Below, piece after piece: positions 1-5,205 of a stretch of DNA of 6,514 nucleotides (positions within the stretch are counted from its first letter, which is position 1; each line of letters opens with the position of its first letter). A program made the position numbers and the translations under genes. The notes under the pieces are model-generated. The model ran no database searches. It was not told the DNA's origin and saw nothing but the letters and a program-made list of their open reading frames with translations. The stretch comes from Acidobacteriota bacterium (GTDB lineage: Bacteria; Acidobacteriota; UBA6911; RPQK01; DATIPO01). The DNA is taken from positions 1 to 6,514 of the forward strand of contig JANQFM010000283.1 in assembly GCA_028277865.1 (NCBI GenBank), in the 5' to 3' direction.

Positions 1-1
1 T

Positions 2-88
2 TTTGCCGATCCCGTCTGGTCTCTAAACACGGCCCGACCGGGACAAGCCCGGCACGTGGCCTCCATCCTTGCCAATCCTCTTAAGTGA
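2..88 (+). CDS. Possible C-terminal tail of a rightward gene (partial)
   Basis: From base 2 one plus-strand frame is open for 28 codons and ends in TGA at 86-88. The tail reads FADPVWSLNTARPG, then QARHVASILANPLK. It has ordinary composition and a helix-like end, and would converge on the lipoprotein gene whose stop is at 140. There is no family assignment and the stretch is too short for coding statistics. A competing reading is a minus-strand ORF starting at an ATG at 64-66 and running off the left edge (22 codons, beginning MEATCRACPG). Between 88 and 140 there is only a GCCCGGGC palindrome at 104-111 with weak flanking complementarity and no T-tract, so I call no terminator. Confidence 0.2.
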   Translation, partial: FADPVWSLNTARPGQARHVASILANPLK

Positions 89-139
89 ACAGCATTGGGG
101 TAAGCCCGGGCAATCCCCTGCCAAGCGGACATCGTTCCT

Positions 140-1570
140 TCAGTGACCCCGCACCAGCGGCATAACCAGGCAATGAGGTCCGCCATTGCCGATCGACAGC
201 AGTTCTCCGTCGAAAGTCAGCACCTCGATTCCCGCTTGGCGAAGAGCTTGATTGGTCCAGTGATTGTGCTCGAAGGCCGCCACCTTTCCCGGTGCCACCT
301 GAAAGACATTGCCGCCTTGCCAGCGCAGTTCGTACATGGCTCTTTCCAGGGCGTACTTCTCGATGGGCATATCTGCCTGATCGCCGCCGACATAAACAAC
401 TCGGTAGCCTTGGCTGCGCATGTAGTCCACCAGCTTGGTCCCCAACTCCTGTGCCTCTCCGGTCTCAGCTTGGTAACGCGTCACCCATCCCACCTGGGGC
501 ATTGCTTTAAGGGTGACCTCGATCTCAGCAAGGTTGCCCCACTCATAGTCCGGGAGCAGTTCCTTCAAAGCCTTGCTTTGCCTGGCCAGACCCTGCAGCA
601 GGGGCTTGACAGGATTGGACTCGGAGTAGCGCTCCTCCAGAAAGAAGGGGACGGCCAGGACGGTCTTTTCGTCCACCAAGTTGAAAATCGTGTCCAGGTG
701 CAGCAATTGGCGGCGCAAGCCTCCCGACTCGGCGCGGGGCGGCATCTGAACGGCGACGACATCCATTCTGAGCCGCTTTGCCAGCAAAGGTGCGGCTTCG
801 GGGCTGGTTCGGTTGCCTACCCCCACCAAAAGGGTCTGTTGGTCCAGGACCAGGGTGTCGCCGCCGTCCAGAAAGACTCCTTCTTTGGCGGCATCAAAGG
901 CAATCGGAAAATCCGACAGTTCGTCCGAATATTGGAAGAGCAGTCGAATCAGTGAGTTCTCCCGCGAACGGCTGTAGCGGAGGCCGTTGCCGATTATGAT
1001 TCCCTGCGGTGTAGAGACTGCAAAGTCGCGAGCCCAATGCATGGAGGGGAAACCGCTGAAGAGGGGATCCAGGCTTCCGTCGGGATGGCGAAGATAGAAA
1101 TGATCGTCTCGCTGAGCAAAGAGGCTCTCGGCAGTCAATTCGTCCAGCCGCTCGATGGCCTGGCCGGCCGTATGAGGAAAGGTCTGCCTCAGCCAGTCCG
1201 CCAGTTTTCCCTTCCGGCGGGCGTTGTCAAGAGCGCTTTTGAGCAGTTGCCGGACCTCCAGCAGACGGACGCCCTGATCGCGCAAGATCTCCAGGAGTTG
1301 GCCATGCTGTCGGACGGCGCCGCGAGGCTGCCCTCCGCGAAAGAGCGGATGTCCCCCCGACCCCATGGCGGTGGTTTTAAAGGATTCCATCTGTGTCGGA
1401 ACAACGATGGCCGCCACCAAAGGGGCCGTATCCGAGTCCAACCGAGGTGCAAGCGGAGCAGAGGGGGCATCCGGGCTGTTGCTTGTTTCCAGGCTGGTGC
1501 AGGCCGTGCCGGTTAATGCCAAAATCGCCAAGCCGAAGCCGACTCGAAGCCTACGGTTTCCGATCTTCAT
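140..1570 (-). CDS. Arginine deiminase / amidinotransferase-fold lipoprotein
   Basis: This 476-residue protein belongs to the guanidino-group modifying enzyme superfamily. Known members use a Cys nucleophile to hydrolyse or transfer the guanidine group of arginine-like substrates. Residues 1-23 form a signal peptide (KIGNRR, then a hydrophobic run) ending in a lipobox-like TGTA before Cys24. A Ser/Pro/Ala-rich linker (about 25-50) follows, so lipid anchoring outside the cytoplasm is inferred. Visible core motifs are WARDF (179-183, Asp182), DGGD (235-238), GNRTSPEA (252-259), HLDT (291-294; His291, Asp293) and NGGPHC (462-467; Cys467 as nucleophile). These match in order the Asp, Glu, His-x-Asp and Cys of arginine deiminase. 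Oddities: Asp235 replaces the usual Glu, LFRGG (76-80) sits where the LFDD aspartates are expected, and Asn462 lies where arginine deiminase has Arg five residues before Cys. The substrate is therefore uncertain. Usual family length is about 400-420; the excess is the leader plus linker. The ATG at 1568-1570 is supported by GGAGG (1578-1582) 7 nt upstream. It is divergent from the DUF5995 gene and has no arc operon partners in view. Confidence 0.85.
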   Translation of the reverse strand: MKIGNRRLRVGFGLAILALTGTACTSLETSNSPDAPSAPLAPRLDSDTAPLVAAIVVPTQMESFKTTAMGSGGHPLFRGGQPRGAVRQHGQLLEILRDQGVRLLEVRQLLKSALDNARRKGKLADWLRQTFPHTAGQAIERLDELTAESLFAQRDDHFYLRHPDGSLDPLFSGFPSMHWARDFAVSTPQGIIIGNGLRYSRSRENSLIRLLFQYSDELSDFPIAFDAAKEGVFLDGGDTLVLDQQTLLVGVGNRTSPEAAPLLAKRLRMDVVAVQMPPRAESGGLRRQLLHLDTIFNLVDEKTVLAVPFFLEERYSESNPVKPLLQGLARQSKALKELLPDYEWGNLAEIEVTLKAMPQVGWVTRYQAETGEAQELGTKLVDYMRSQGYRVVYVGGDQADMPIEKYALERAMYELRWQGGNVFQVAPGKVAAFEHNHWTNQALRQAGIEVLTFDGELLSIGNGGPHCLVMPLVRGH

Positions 1571-1597
1571 TCAAGACCCTCCAAAAGCCCAGTTTGA

Positions 1598-1627
1598 CAC
1601 AGGCAGCTCGGCCTGTGAAATCAGGCC
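1598..1627 (-). promoter_or_regulatory. Two mutually exclusive hairpins in the lipoprotein gene leader
   Basis: Two perfect stems overlap upstream of the ribosome-binding site. One pairs CACAGGC (1598-1604) with GCCTGTG (1611-1617) around a 6-nt loop. The other pairs GGCCTG (1610-1615) with CAGGCC (1622-1627) around a 6-nt loop. They share bases 1610-1617, so only one can form at a time. The geometry resembles attenuators or translation switches, but no U-tract or known riboswitch consensus is visible. A regulatory role is inference only. Confidence 0.3.
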
Positions 1628-1695
1628 TGTCGATTCCTGAACTGCATTGGAACCCTCCTGGCGGTGCGCTTGTATCCTGACCTGCTTGGCATTAC

Positions 1696-1701
1696 TATAA
1701 G
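1696..1701 (+). promoter_or_regulatory. Candidate -10 element for the DUF5995 gene
   Basis: TATAAG matches the sigma-70 -10 consensus at five of six positions and would start transcription near 1708, leaving a leader of about 50 nt before the ATG at 1757. No good -35 is seen at 16-18 bp; the nearest resemblance is TTGTAT at 1670-1675, 20 bp away. This is a weak call. Confidence 0.25.
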
Positions 1702-1756
1702 GACTCTTGATGGCAAGAACTGCAAATCTCCAGGGCTGCGGTTCGAAGGGGGTGCC

Positions 1757-2548
1757 ATGAGCCAGCCGGCCACAAACGAAATCATCAAGAAAGAATTGGG
1801 CGATATATTGGAATGGAGTCTGGAAAGCAAGAGCCGCCTGGGCTACTTTGCCGCGCTCTGCCGGCGCATGCTGTTGCTGCTTGAGGAAGAGATCCAGGCA
1901 AGCCGCTTCGAAAACGGCACTTGTGTGGAACGGATGATGGCGGCTTGCGTCAACCGCTACCTTGAGGCTTTGCAGGCTTACCGGAAGGGGCAGACTCTGA
2001 GCCTGGCCTGGAAAGAGACCTTCCGGACCACCGAATCCCGTCGCCGTCTCGTTTTCCAAGATCTTCTGTTGGGTTTGAACGCCAGCATCAACTTCGACCT
2101 CGGAATCGCTGCGGCAGATGTGTTGCAGCCTGGAAAAGTAATCGCCATGGAAGAGGACTTTCAGCGACTCGAGGAGGTCTATTGCTCACTGGCCTCCCAG
2201 GTTCGAAGTGAGATCCACGGCATCTCCCCGTGGCTCAAACCCTTAGACCGCCTGGGCAAGCGCAAGCCGTACCGCTTCGCCCAATTCAATCTCTCGGCAG
2301 CTTGCCAGACGGCCTGGAAGGTGGCTCGCGACTTGTCTGTGCTCAATCCCCAGCAAAGGCAAGAGCTGATCCAGGTGCTGGACCGCCGCGTGGCCAACTT
2401 GGTGCGCCTGCCCGAAGGGCGGGGCTTTCTGCAGCGCCCCCTCATATGGCTGGCCCGCAGGCGCGAAAGCCGTGACGTGCGCCGCAACATCCGAACCCTC
2501 TCCAAAAGCTACAACCCCGTCAGCCTTCCCCAAACCGCACAAGCGTAA
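1757..2548 (+). CDS. DUF5995 family protein
   Basis: This 263-residue protein is predicted soluble, with no signal peptide or transmembrane segment. It resembles DUF5995, a helical family of unknown function. The supporting stretch is the central block: NRYLEAL (66-72), AWKETF (84-89), then LLLGLNASINFDL (103-115). DUF5995 proteins typically carry a run like GMNAHINxDL there. Here Ser110 stands where I expect His, which may matter if the family binds a metal. The C-terminal third is Arg-rich (around 206-246), followed by a short polar tail. The start at 1757 is preferred because AAGGGGG (1746-1752) lies just upstream and the preceding in-frame residues look non-coding. A GTG start at 1664 would add 31 residues but has no ribosome-binding site. 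No terminator-like hairpin follows the stop. The gene is divergent from the lipoprotein gene, but a functional link is not shown. Family call is from memory of the motif; function unknown. Confidence 0.75.
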   Translation: MSQPATNEIIKKELGDILEWSLESKSRLGYFAALCRRMLLLLEEEIQASRFENGTCVERMMAACVNRYLEALQAYRKGQTLSLAWKETFRTTESRRRLVFQDLLLGLNASINFDLGIAAADVLQPGKVIAMEEDFQRLEEVYCSLASQVRSEIHGISPWLKPLDRLGKRKPYRFAQFNLSAACQTAWKVARDLSVLNPQQRQELIQVLDRRVANLVRLPEGRGFLQRPLIWLARRRESRDVRRNIRTLSKSYNPVSLPQTAQA

Positions 2549-2647
2549 GAGAGCCCAGGGTCGAGACAGAGGTTCCAGGCCAGAGTCAGGGATTCCTTGC
2601 CTGAAGTGCAATACACCCTGAGTCACCGGGTATGGATTTCCTTCTTG

Positions 2648-2701
2648 ACTGCCAACTGCCAACTGCCAACTGCCAACTGCCAACTGCCAACTGCCAACTG
2701 C
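2648..2701. repeat. Heptamer tandem array 1 (unit ACTGCCA, 7.7 copies)
   Basis: There are seven perfect copies of ACTGCCA plus ACTGC, with no variation between copies. It begins right after TCTTG at 2643-2647, the same junction seen at array 2. It lies 99 bp after the DUF5995 stop and about 70 bp before the AAA gene promoter. The unit contains no stop codon in any of the six frames. The form recalls the short tandemly repeated heptanucleotides of cyanobacteria, though the unit differs. Confidence 0.97.
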
Positions 2702-2732
2702 TTCCCATTCCGAAACCCGCCCATTTAACAGG

Positions 2733-2762
2733 CGAATTTTGTGATTTTTTCCACGAAATTCG
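2733..2762. promoter_or_regulatory. Inverted repeat upstream of the AAA/DUF4143 promoter (candidate operator)
   Basis: The arms CGAATTTTGTG (2733-2743) and CACGAAATTCG (2752-2762) are complementary over 11 bp with one T-G position, separated by an 8-nt T-rich centre. A further CGAATT half-site lies at 2765-2770, next to the proposed -35. The right arm is not followed by a T-tract, so an intrinsic terminator is unlikely. Its position suggests a repressor or activator site for the AAA gene, possibly autoregulatory. The palindrome is seen directly; the binding role is inferred. Confidence 0.45.
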
Positions 2763-2771
2763 ACCGAATTA

Positions 2772-2800
2772 TTGGCTTCTGCCCACTTTAATGGTATAAA
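2772..2800 (+). promoter_or_regulatory. Sigma-70-type promoter of the AAA/DUF4143 gene
   Basis: The -35 is TTGGCT (2772-2777, four of six consensus positions) and the -10 is TATAAA (2795-2800, five of six), with an ideal 17-bp spacer. The predicted transcription start falls at about 2807-2808, which is the A of the ATG, so the transcript would have little or no leader. This agrees with the lack of any Shine-Dalgarno sequence before 2808. An open frame from a TTG at 2772 coincides with the -35 and is better read as promoter. Confidence 0.5.
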
Positions 2801-2807
2801 TTTCTGC

Positions 2808-4112
2808 ATGGAGCGATCTCTTTATGCGGATCTTGTCGCCTGGAAGTCCTCCACTCGACGCAAGCCGCTGATCTTGCGGGGTGCGCGACAGACCGGAAAA
2901 ACATTCCTTCTCCGACAATTCGGCGAACAGGAATATGAGCGTGTCGCCTACTGCAACTTCGAGGCGGACCCCGGATTGGAGAGCTTCTTCCGCCGTGATC
3001 TCGATCCGCATCGGATCGTGGCGGAACTCTCGATCTATAAGGGAATCGATCTACGACCCGAAACCGATCTCATCATCTTCGACGAAGTGCAGGCCTGCAG
3101 CCAAGCCCTGAGTTCTCTGAAGTACTTCCAGGAACAGGCCGGCAGCTACCACGTTGCAGCCGCCGGCTCGCTGCTTGGCATCAGCTTGTCCCGCCCGGGC
3201 ACGTTCCCGGTCGGCAAGGTGAACTTTCTGGAACTCCACCCGATGAGCTTCCCGGAGTTCCTGCAGGCGATGGGCAAAGCGGACTATTCCAGGCTGCTCG
3301 AGGAAACGAAGCTCGAACCGTTGCCCGAGGCCTTCCATGCCGATCTGGTTGAACTGCTGAGAAAGTACTACTTCGTCGGCGGGATGCCGGAGGCGGTTCA
3401 GCACTTTGCCCAGAGCGGTGACGTCCGGGCGACCCGCGCGATCCATCGGGAGATCCTTGACTCTTACCAGCTGGATTTCGCCAAGCACGCTCCGTCATCG
3501 GACATACCCAAGCTCGGCCTCATCTGGGACTCGATCCCGCACCACCTGGCCAAGGAGAATAAGAAGTTCATCTTCTCAGCAGCCAAGAAAGGTGCCCGGG
3601 CTCGGGAGTATGAAAACGCGATCAGGTGGCTTCACGATGCTGGCCTCACGCACCTCTGCCACGCGGTGTCGGCCAGCCGCAGCCCTCTCGAACACTATGC
3701 GGACCGAAGCTGCTTCAAGGTCTTTGCCCTGGACGTTGGGCTGCTGGGAGCGATGGCGGGAACACCTCCGGAGCTGGTCGTTCAGGGAGAGCGATTGTTC
3801 ACCGAATACCGCGGTGCGCTGGCCGAGAGCTACGTCGCTCAGCAGCTTGTCGCAGCCGGGCATCCCAGCCTCTATTACTGGCGAAGCTCGGGCGGAAAGG
3901 CCGAACTCGACTTTCTGTGCGAATTCGGAGGAAGGATCGTTCCGGTCGAAGTCAAGGCAGGACTGAGTCTGAGGAGCAAGAGCCTGAAGTCGTACGACCA
4001 GCAGTTCGCGCCGCCGACCCTCGTTCGCACCAACCTGCTCAATCTCAAACATGACGGCAAGATCTGCAACATCCCCCTCTACGCCGTCTCCTGGCTATCC
4101 CGATTCGTCTGA
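2808..4112 (+). CDS. AAA family ATPase with C-terminal DUF4143 (PD-(D/E)XK-like) domain
   Basis: This 434-residue protein is close to the usual 400-450 of the AAA_14/DUF4143 family. These ATPases are widespread, often horizontally acquired and of unproven function. The N-terminal ATPase shows Walker A GARQTGKT (25-32; Lys31), Walker B LIIFDEV (88-94; Asp92, Glu93) and a sensor-like AAAGSLLG (117-124). GGMPEA (191-196) is typical of these proteins. The C-terminal DUF4143 part carries a restriction-nuclease-like pattern: Glu333 or Glu340 in FTEYRGALAE, Asp368 in ELDFL, and Glu381/Lys383 in VEVKAG, so the metal-binding core looks intact. ATP hydrolysis is well supported; DNA cleavage is only inferred from the fold. 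Start: ATG at 2808, giving the family-typical opening MERSLYADLVAWK; a TTG at 2772 would add 12 residues but overlaps the promoter. It is a single gene with its own promoter, flanked by direct heptamer arrays and convergent with the SDR gene. No cognate antitoxin or partner gene is adjacent. Confidence 0.93.
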   Translation: MERSLYADLVAWKSSTRRKPLILRGARQTGKTFLLRQFGEQEYERVAYCNFEADPGLESFFRRDLDPHRIVAELSIYKGIDLRPETDLIIFDEVQACSQALSSLKYFQEQAGSYHVAAAGSLLGISLSRPGTFPVGKVNFLELHPMSFPEFLQAMGKADYSRLLEETKLEPLPEAFHADLVELLRKYYFVGGMPEAVQHFAQSGDVRATRAIHREILDSYQLDFAKHAPSSDIPKLGLIWDSIPHHLAKENKKFIFSAAKKGARAREYENAIRWLHDAGLTHLCHAVSASRSPLEHYADRSCFKVFALDVGLLGAMAGTPPELVVQGERLFTEYRGALAESYVAQQLVAAGHPSLYYWRSSGGKAELDFLCEFGGRIVPVEVKAGLSLRSKSLKSYDQQFAPPTLVRTNLLNLKHDGKICNIPLYAVSWLSRFV

Positions 4113-4190
4113 TCAGGCGAAGTCCAAGTTCTGATAGGAGTGCTCCGGGTTCCCAGGATCCGGGCGTCAGAATGGTCAAGCATCCTCTTG

Positions 4191-4288
4191 ACTGCCAACT
4201 GCCAACTGCCAACTGCCAACTGCCGACTGCCGACTGCCGACTGCCGACTGCCCACTGCCAACCGCCAACCGCCAACTGCCAACTGCCC
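4191..4288. repeat. Heptamer tandem array 2 (ACTGCCA family, 14 copies with variants)
   Basis: Fourteen contiguous 7-bp units lie between the convergent AAA and SDR genes. In order: four ACTGCCA, four ACTGCCG, one ACTGCCC, one ACTGCCA, two ACCGCCA, one ACTGCCA and one ACTGCCC. It shares unit, orientation and the TCTTG left junction with array 1. The last unit ends 1 bp from the SDR stop codon. Variants occur in runs, which indicates growth by duplication of already-mutated units. It is not a CRISPR array, as there are no spacers. The 78 bp between the AAA stop and this array hold no terminator I can support. Confidence 0.97.
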
Positions 4289-4289
4289 C

Positions 4290-5087
4290 TCATCCCCGGT
4301 CCCGCCGCAAAGTCAGCCCGCCGTCCACCGCAATGACTTGCCCCGTGATGTAGTTGTCCGGCTCCAGCAGCAGTCGGACCACCCGAGCCGTATCCTCGGG
4401 TCGTCCGAAGCGGGGGATGACGCCCTGTTCGACAAAGAAGTCATATTTGCCGCTTTGAATCGACTTCAAAGCCATGCCGGCCCGATTGACCCCCGGAGCG
4501 ATTACATTGACCCGGATTCCCTGCGGGCCTCCCCACTGCTTGGCCAGGATGCGGGCTGCCTGCTGCAGGGCTGTCTTGGGTCCCGCATAGTTGATGCTCG
4601 ATTCGAAAACGGCCACCGACTGCATGGTTGAAAAGAGCACAATGGCACCGGAAACGCCCCGCGACTGCATCCTGGCAGCGGCTTCGCGGGCCAGCAGGAC
4701 GGGACCGTAGTAGTTGGCTCGCATCGACTGGTGCAGATCCTCCTGGCTGGCCTGGTCAAACTTGACCCGCCCTGGATCGCCTGTGCAGCAGACCATGGCG
4801 TAGAGCCCTTCTCCCAGCGCCTCAGCCGCATCCACATAGCGGCGTCGCACATCGGCTTGCGAAATATCCCCTTCCACCAACTGGATGTCTGCTCCGCAGC
4901 GCGCCTTGACAGCCTCACGGAGTGCCTCGGCCCTCTGCCGGTCGCTTCTGTATCCACATACGACCCGGGCGCCATCGCGCGCCAGCAGTGCCACCGCAGC
5001 GCTGCCCAATCCCCCGGTACCGCCCGCCACCAGGACAACCCGCCCTTCCAGTGCCCTCTCCCCGAATGAATAATCAAAATCGCTCAT
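4290..5087 (-). CDS. Short-chain dehydrogenase/reductase (classical SDR, FabG-like)
   Basis: This 265-residue protein has the normal length for a classical SDR, a soluble NAD(P)H-dependent oxidoreductase with a Rossmann fold. Visible motifs are the cofactor glycine loop GGTGGLG (22-28), Asp74 in EGDIS, Asn125 in RANYYG, the catalytic YAGPK (167-171; Tyr167, Lys171), APG (197-199) and the C-terminal VDGG (254-257). Arg47 and the YRSDR stretch after strand 2 favour NADPH. Two positions depart from the family: the usual NNAG is CCTG (100-103), and the position 13 residues before Tyr167, normally the catalytic Ser, is Thr154 with Ser153 beside it. The substrate cannot be named; FabG-like 3-oxoacyl reduction is a generic guess. 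The ATG at 5085-5087 has no ribosome-binding site, because array 3 begins 4 bp upstream. It may be read with trxB behind it. The stop lies 1 bp from array 2, so both ends abut repeats. Confidence 0.9.
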   Translation of the reverse strand: MSDFDYSFGERALEGRVVLVAGGTGGLGSAAVALLARDGARVVCGYRSDRQRAEALREAVKARCGADIQLVEGDISQADVRRRYVDAAEALGEGLYAMVCCTGDPGRVKFDQASQEDLHQSMRANYYGPVLLAREAAARMQSRGVSGAIVLFSTMQSVAVFESSINYAGPKTALQQAARILAKQWGGPQGIRVNVIAPGVNRAGMALKSIQSGKYDFFVEQGVIPRFGRPEDTARVVRLLLEPDNYITGQVIAVDGGLTLRRDRG

Positions 5088-5091
5088 TGTT

Positions 5092-5128
5092 CAGTTGTCA
5101 GTTCCAGTTGCCAGTTGCCAGTTGCCAG
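5092..5128. repeat. Heptamer tandem array 3 (unit CAGTTGC, about 5 copies)
   Basis: Read rightward the units are CAGTTGT, a 6-nt CAGTTC, three perfect CAGTTGC and a final CAG. The unit differs by one base from the reverse complement of the array 1/2 unit (CCAGTTG against GCAGTTG), so it is an inverted, diverged relative. It begins 4 bp before the SDR start codon and fills the place where a ribosome-binding site would be. The copies nearest the gene are the degenerate ones. Confidence 0.92.
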
Positions 5129-5147
5129 CAAGATGGTACATTCTGCA

Positions 5148-5203
5148 GACCTTGGACCTTGGACCTTGGACCTTGGACCTTGGACCTTGGACCTTGGACC
5201 TTG
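5148..5203. repeat. Heptamer tandem array 4 (unit GACCTTG, 8 perfect copies)
   Basis: Eight identical copies of GACCTTG end 2 bp from the trxB stop codon (5206-5208). The unit is not obviously related to the CAACTG-type unit of arrays 1-3 but has the same 7-bp period. Only 19 bp (5129-5147) separate it from array 3. No stop codon occurs in any frame of the array. No terminator hairpin for trxB is visible in this spacer. Confidence 0.97.
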
Positions 5204-5205
5204 CA

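Noticed and set aside
143..955. Long plus-strand ORF of about 270 codons
   Set aside because: It lies wholly antisense to the lipoprotein gene, whose catalytic motifs are clear. The opposite-frame product has no recognisable domain.
1571..2059. Minus-strand ORF just upstream of the lipoprotein gene
   Set aside because: It covers the divergent spacer and is antisense to the DUF5995 coding region. No domain, and it conflicts with the better-supported genes.
2733..2762. Intrinsic terminator for the DUF5995 gene
   Set aside because: The stem is AT-rich and the right arm is followed by ACCGAATT, not a T-tract. It is also 185 bp beyond the stop.
2243..2809. Minus-strand ORF containing repeated GSWQLAV peptide
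   Set aside because: It is a read-through of array 1, which has no stops in any frame, joined to the antisense of the DUF5995 gene.
2808..4112. Toxin-antitoxin or defence system built on the ATPase
   Set aside because: No partner gene is adjacent. The neighbours are a DUF5995 protein and a metabolic SDR, so only a lone AAA/DUF4143 protein is supported.
4191..4288. CRISPR array
   Set aside because: Units are contiguous 7-mers with no spacers, and there are no cas genes in the window.
4045..4293. Minus-strand ORFs rich in GSWQLAV/GSRQSAV repeats, and a plus-strand partner through 4140-4631
   Set aside because: These are translations of array 2 plus antisense of flanking genes, with no independent coding evidence.
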